NCBI GenBank assembly: GCA_031425035.1
Contig: JANPIN010000109.1
Span: forward strand, 62,001-126,000
DNA: 64,000 bases
Direction of reading: 5' to 3'
Source of the DNA: M3007 sp031425035
Lineage (GTDB): Bacteria > Bacteroidota > Bacteroidia > Chitinophagales > Saprospiraceae
This document shows positions 62,101-64,000 of the stretch, in pieces. The notes under the pieces were generated by a model, which worked only from the letters and a program-made list of their open reading frames with translations, was not told where the DNA came from and made no database searches. Position 1 is the first letter of the stretch. Every line of letters starts with the position of its first letter. The position numbers were made by a program, and so were the translations under genes.

Positions 62101-62277
62101 TGGGGAGAACTGGTGTATGAAGACCGGAATTTCAACGTAAACGACGACCAACGGGGCTGGGACGGACAATGGCGCGGCAAAGACTGTGATCCCGGCGTAT
62201 TTGTCTGGTATTTGGAAGCGGAGTATGCGGATGGTTATCAGGAAGCTATGAAAGGCGAAGTGACGCTCATCCGCTAG
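56104..62277 (+). CDS. Giant SprB-repeat surface protein with CUB, PKD and P-domains, type B T9SS
   Basis: The 2057-residue protein begins MTRPLLFSFLLLLSPAFLFG with signal cleavage near FGQ. Domains in order: CUB (~33-140), PKD (~185-250), proprotein-convertase P-domain (~300-460), a second P-domain (~600-720), a PKD-like and a fibronectin type III-like part (~740-860), about a dozen SprB repeats (~870-1880; each near C-x-G-x-x-x-G-x-A and TDAxGC), and the CHU_C type B sorting domain from ~1958 (TGFSPNGDQENDRLVVHGKS, YDRWGELVYED). SprB-type proteins are the surface adhesins carried by the gliding/T9SS machinery. A PorP/SprF gene follows 170 bp downstream, which fits the known SprB-SprF pairing. 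Confidence 0.93.
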   Translation: MTRPLLFSFLLLLSPAFLFGQSYSMANGLTITDCSGTLYDNGGAAGNYGDNLNLVTTICSDGGGGSHVRLSFSGVILQPGDDLCFYDGPDITAPLLICASNYPPGEPFIVQSTAANPNGCLTVVFQSDASGNAAGFAAVISCIPSCQTVLSELVSTNPTAVPMDTGWIDICPKERIFLSGKGVYPQNGIQYSQSDLTTKFEWNFGDGTISYGTNASHKYDQPGGYYIQLFLTDAQGCRSTNLLNQRVRVAPRPSFNLAGLIDPTICAGDTLQLGASVNSLNGSTLSVTANGATFAVEGSRSDSLPIPDGTGIPYQTSIYLTEFSPGQILTNGNDLESICVNMEHSWIRDLEIKLTCPNGQSAILHNFGGQNGSEVFLGEPNDNDGFNPVPGIGYDYCWKMMATNPTWLQYANTVLGGSGTLPAGDYKPFQSFNNFIGCPLNGEWIFTATDSWQIDNGFLFSWSIKFKDVLYPSIETFTPQLTTWKWNNHPSIFYSTSDSIVAAPQNAGTAAYTFTVNDDFGCTWDTIVSVAVLPFTHPDCFQCTENYPLLPDTAVCSDTPVQLLAKSLQPDTLEVRFESFPDYKLGFANHPPNSPYAAPIAVNSVGYALLTVPTAQITSVCMDLETDFDGDLNVYLRSPNGKLLELSTANGGAGKNYKTTCFTPSATIPVKGSAAPFNGNYKPEGNWSDLNGAAVNGDWELLVSDGFGPNQFGKVKWWSIGFNFVNTVSYAWDNPASLSCANCPNPVATPSVTTTYTLTATDKFGCQHRDTTTLTIATIFPAPGNLQAVNVGANFILWNWDPIPGALGYEVQVNGGGWQMPAGTLSHQVGGLIPGDQVIIEVRATGGSATCVPAIRSDTLLFELCVLDAMLSSTTPVLCFGTSTGSAIVSVSNANPPLQFFADGTGAPFPNGDLLQIFPKGAHMVVVGDQTGCRDTVYFDLTEPSQLTIVTTPNDAVCNGENSGQAVALASGGTGTIGYQWQSCQGGPITNTATITGLLAGCYSVTATDANGCTVSDTVTISEPPAYQFLTTLTPVSCSGGADGSATITVSGSTPPYTYLWDNGQITSTATGLGAGFHIVTVTDAQNCEAATLVQLLEPVLLKIDSISSRQVSCFGGNNGQATVFPAGGTPPYQYAWDNLQTTQKAVGLSSGSYQVTVTDARNCTAVATVTVGSPTAITVSFASISTEICAGDCQGAATILSGGGIYPYTYTWDSPLLPANDTTLTALCPGVYALTVQDASGCSQIAKLTIDPVIPLDVHFDPVSPACAGLTNGSITTSVAGGTGPYLYAWSNGSTLQSPANLACGMYSVTITDAVGCSKIYPVEVICPAPILVSNIISVPVTCFGLMDGRLQVVGSGGNGTLTFQWSDPAAQTGSLAQNLLPDTYTVTITDNNNCMVTATGTVSQPAMLSINLIPTDVACFGASTGAVAAVAIGGTAPYTYAWNTMATDSLLNSIKSGLYTVTVQDAQGCTSSASVTINQPAGPIIVTVTQSRLACFGESDGQAEAMATGNNGAPFIFTWSDGQMGAQASDLPIGNITVTATDAKGCYSSQVLEIMQLENLTSNIISIPPSCYGAQDAVAGVNLIKGGAGMGDTSLYTYHWSVPGAPNSTIITGLAGGEFYAITITDLQGCSRVDTFKTDNTPEIMLTMVVQDVLCFGQNNGSVAITGNTGGVLPLKYVWEDGTTAAQISNLSAGMYQVTATDAKMCSTVKSVEVQQPQALTLDFSITPLVCSSDMNAAIKTEVQGGILPYSFQWNNGASTPDIQGLGPGNYLLTVRDGNGCILSDSVQVQLPDSLLIQVLNTNPLCFGAANGRLQLSINGGASPYRYSLDGGPFGGSSTFIGLKAGDYSLQIRDSHGCLTDINASLSNPPPLVVALEADTTIVLGQTVLLSPEINNASGLTTYVWRSALLENLMCVDSPVCMEILVKPIFTNTYFITVTDDNGCTGKASRQVVVEKPRGVYVPTGFSPNGDQENDRLVVHGKSRQVLNVTLFRVYDRWGELVYEDRNFNVNDDQRGWDGQWRGKDCDPGVFVWYLEAEYADGYQEAMKGEVTLIR

Positions 62278-62362
62278 ACCCCATTTTCCTTATTACGTTT
62301 TACCGGCACACAGCACGCTGCAACATAAATTTTAAAAATGGAGCAGCCCCCGGATGTTTGTG

Positions 62363-62370
62363 TATTTTTG
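62363..62370 (+). promoter_or_regulatory. -7 box before the PorP/SprF gene
   Basis: TATTTTTG, 77 nt before the ATG at 62448; suggests separate or internal transcription of this gene. Confidence 0.45.
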
Positions 62371-62447
62371 GGCAGAGTACCGCAGTGTTTCGTTTAATCC
62401 CCACCGATTGCCTTCCCTCTTAATCGATTGATTTTAAACCATTTACT

Positions 62448-63506
62448 ATGTTAAAATCATTTACCCAACTCATTTTTTGCTTTCTTTTCTGCCTTTTTCT
62501 GTTGCCGGATATTTCCGCTCAGGACCCGCGTTTTTCCCAGTATTATGCGTCCCCCTGGAACCTGAATCCGGCCATGACCGGTGTGTTTAACGGTAGCTGG
62601 CGTGCAACGGCTAATTACCGCGACCAGTGGAACAGTTTCCTGACGCCGGTACCTTTTCGCACTTATTCGGCGGCCTTCGATGCGCGTTTCAACGTCGCCA
62701 ATAATGACTATGCTTCCTTCGGCCTTGGCGCCACGCATGATGAAGCCGGCACTGCGCGCTACACACAAAATAAAGTCCAGCTCGGCGGCGCTTTTTTGAA
62801 ACAGCTTTCGGGCGGGTATAACCGGGCGGAGAACTATTTATCGGCAGGCGCACAAATTGGTTTTGGTCAGAACTCCCTGGACTGGAGCAAATTATGGTTC
62901 AGCCGTCAATTCGATAGCGTCAATGAACGCCCGGACCAGAACCTTTCCAATCAGGAAGGTTTTATGGATGCCCAGACCAATCTGTATCTGGATTTCAACG
63001 CCGGCCTGCTGTGGTACACCGTCTTCGGCGATAATGGGTTCTTCTATGCCGGCGGCGCTTTGCACCACTTAAATAAACCGAAAATATCCCTGCAGGATGA
63101 CGACGGGGAAACGCTGTATTCCCGTTGGTCCGGCCACGTGGGCGGTCAGTTTCCGGTGAGCGATAACTTAGCGCTGCTGCCCGGCGCCATCGTGATGAAA
63201 CAGGGCCCGGCCATGGAAACGGACCTGGGTCTCAACCTGCGTTACTCCAACAATGACGTAGATGAACTGGCCATGCGCTTCGGTGTCTGGGGCCGGGTGG
63301 GCAATAAACTGGACCGCGGCCTGCAAATGGACGCCATTACCATCGTCGGCATGCTGGAAATGAATCGCTGGGTGCTGGGCATAAGTTATGATGTAACAGT
63401 CTCCGGACTCACGCTGGCGAATAATTCCCGCGGCGCCGTTGAACTTTCGCTGACCTATGTGCATCCGGAACACCGCCGTTCGCGGGTAACCTGCCCGAAA
63501 CTCTAG
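62448..63506 (+). CDS. PorP/SprF family type IX secretion outer-membrane protein
   Basis: The 352-residue protein has a signal peptide (MLKSFTQLIFCFLFCLFLLP...AQ) and the PorP/SprF start motif DPRFSQYYASPWNLNPAMTG, GSWRATANYRDQWNSF, and a beta-barrel-like body (SFGLGATHDEAGTARYTQNK, DFNAGLLWYTVFGDNGFFY). SprF-like proteins bind the type B sorting domains of SprB-class cargo and hold them at the outer membrane. It directly follows the giant SprB-repeat gene, supporting a cargo-anchor pair. Confidence 0.95.
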   Translation: MLKSFTQLIFCFLFCLFLLPDISAQDPRFSQYYASPWNLNPAMTGVFNGSWRATANYRDQWNSFLTPVPFRTYSAAFDARFNVANNDYASFGLGATHDEAGTARYTQNKVQLGGAFLKQLSGGYNRAENYLSAGAQIGFGQNSLDWSKLWFSRQFDSVNERPDQNLSNQEGFMDAQTNLYLDFNAGLLWYTVFGDNGFFYAGGALHHLNKPKISLQDDDGETLYSRWSGHVGGQFPVSDNLALLPGAIVMKQGPAMETDLGLNLRYSNNDVDELAMRFGVWGRVGNKLDRGLQMDAITIVGMLEMNRWVLGISYDVTVSGLTLANNSRGAVELSLTYVHPEHRRSRVTCPKL

Positions 63507-63532
63507 TGAAAATAGGGCCGCTAAACAGTGCA

Positions 63533-64000
63533 TTATTCACTGGACGCGGCACTAGGCGGGACAGTTTTTTCACCGATGCTGATTTCCGCTGCCCGCAGGA
63601 TCATCCAGATGGTCCCGCACATCAGCAGGTGACCAATATCGAAATAGGTGATCCAGGTGCCCAGGGAAAATTTTGCCACGTGTACACCCGCTGCCGCTAC
63701 GGCGAACAAAATAGAACCCAGCAAAAATAGGCTGCTATGCTGGCGGGTTTTGTAATAATTCCAGCCTTCCAGGGCGCCAACCAGCAGTAACATGCCGAAA
63801 GCGGAATGGATTTCTACCAGTGGAAACCACAGGGTGATAAATACGAATACAGTGGCGAGTAGTAGTTCGACCACGTTGAGAACGGTCAGGGAACGTACCC
63901 AGGTGCGATTGAGAAATACCCGACTGCGCTCAATGCAGGTTTGACCAAGGGCCGTTACCGCCAGCATGCCCAACACCCAGCCCGGCGTTTTGAAAACAAA
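63533..64000 (-). CDS. Integral membrane protein (5' part outside window)
   Basis: The open frame continues past the right edge: after a GTG at 63976 and further upstream codons (FVFKTPGWV) no stop is seen, so the start is unknown. The visible part has four hydrophobic segments (VLNVVELLLATVFVFITLWF, AFGMLLLVGALEGW, SLFLLGSILFAVAAAGVHVA, YFDIGHLLMCGTIWMILRAA). I do not recognise the family. It converges with the PorP/SprF gene. Confidence 0.6.
   Translation of the reverse strand, partial: FVFKTPGWVLGMLAVTALGQTCIERSRVFLNRTWVRSLTVLNVVELLLATVFVFITLWFPLVEIHSAFGMLLLVGALEGWNYYKTRQHSSLFLLGSILFAVAAAGVHVAKFSLGTWITYFDIGHLLMCGTIWMILRAAEISIGEKTVPPSAASSE

Overview
The window looks like a chromosomal segment of a gliding or surface-gliding type Bacteroidota, most like the Saprospirales/Lewinella group. 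The evidence is type IX secretion (T9SS) sorting domains of both type A and type B, SprB-repeat giant proteins beside a PorP/SprF protein, an STN-TonB receptor followed by a DUF4249 lipoprotein, bacillithiol-type YtxJ, promoters of the Bacteroidota form (TAnnTTTG at -7, TTG/TTTG about 19-21 nt upstream) and almost no Shine-Dalgarno sites. The genus is an inference.

Layout. 1-3.47 kb: lipoprotein-like gene and beta-phosphoglucomutase (minus strand), a heptameric G-rich repeat, and a secreted vanadium-haloperoxidase/PAP2-like protein with a MopE tail. 3.53-16.35 kb: a 12.8-kb integrative element in the 3' end of tRNA-Arg(CCG). It carries a tyrosine integrase, excisionase-like HTH protein, DUF4373 protein, VRR-NUC nuclease, a DUF5681-like gene with a -1 frame break, a leftward membrane-protein operon including a GIY-YIG-like membrane fusion, a divergent promoter with two palindromic operators, a 58-bp-period repeat array, a HEPN-type gene pair, an XRE repressor and several tiny genes. 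I see no relaxase, conjugation, capsid or terminase gene, so it is best described as a cryptic or satellite-like element. 16.3-22.05 kb: tRNA-Arg, plsC, ytxJ, a tiny lipoprotein, a GH13-like enzyme, an HNH/AP2 protein, and divergent miaE and trmH-like genes. 22.07-27.08 kb: a giant type B T9SS protein. 27.27-31.59 kb: dut, a sugar-1-phosphate nucleotidyltransferase, a TPR protein and a THUMP methyltransferase. 31.7-41.7 kb: small secreted protein, type A T9SS repeat protein, VCBS/ASPIC lipoprotein, metallophosphoesterase and AhpD-like protein. 41.7-49.2 kb: PIF1-like helicase, TonB receptor plus DUF4249 lipoprotein, GH97. 49.2-52.5 kb: CotH-kinase surface protein and GT2, apparently an operon with GH97. 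52.55-53.63 kb: a RAYT (Y1 transposase) with a REP/BIME cluster. 53.6-56.0 kb: deoxynucleoside kinase, folK with an unusual basic tail, small lipoprotein. 56.1-64 kb: SprB-repeat giant protein, PorP/SprF-family protein and a truncated membrane protein.

How it fits together. The host genes are mostly surface and envelope functions (T9SS cargo, carbohydrate enzymes, uptake receptor) mixed with housekeeping nucleotide and RNA-modification genes. The element has its own regulatory logic: the integrase promoter has a nearby inverted repeat, one divergent promoter pair is built around two related palindromes between -33 and -7, and an XRE repressor faces an early-type rightward gene cluster. The strongest candidates for undescribed biology are the membrane operon with the 58-bp array, the possible GGGAAAC frameshift signal, and the tRNA 3'-end replacement caused by integration.
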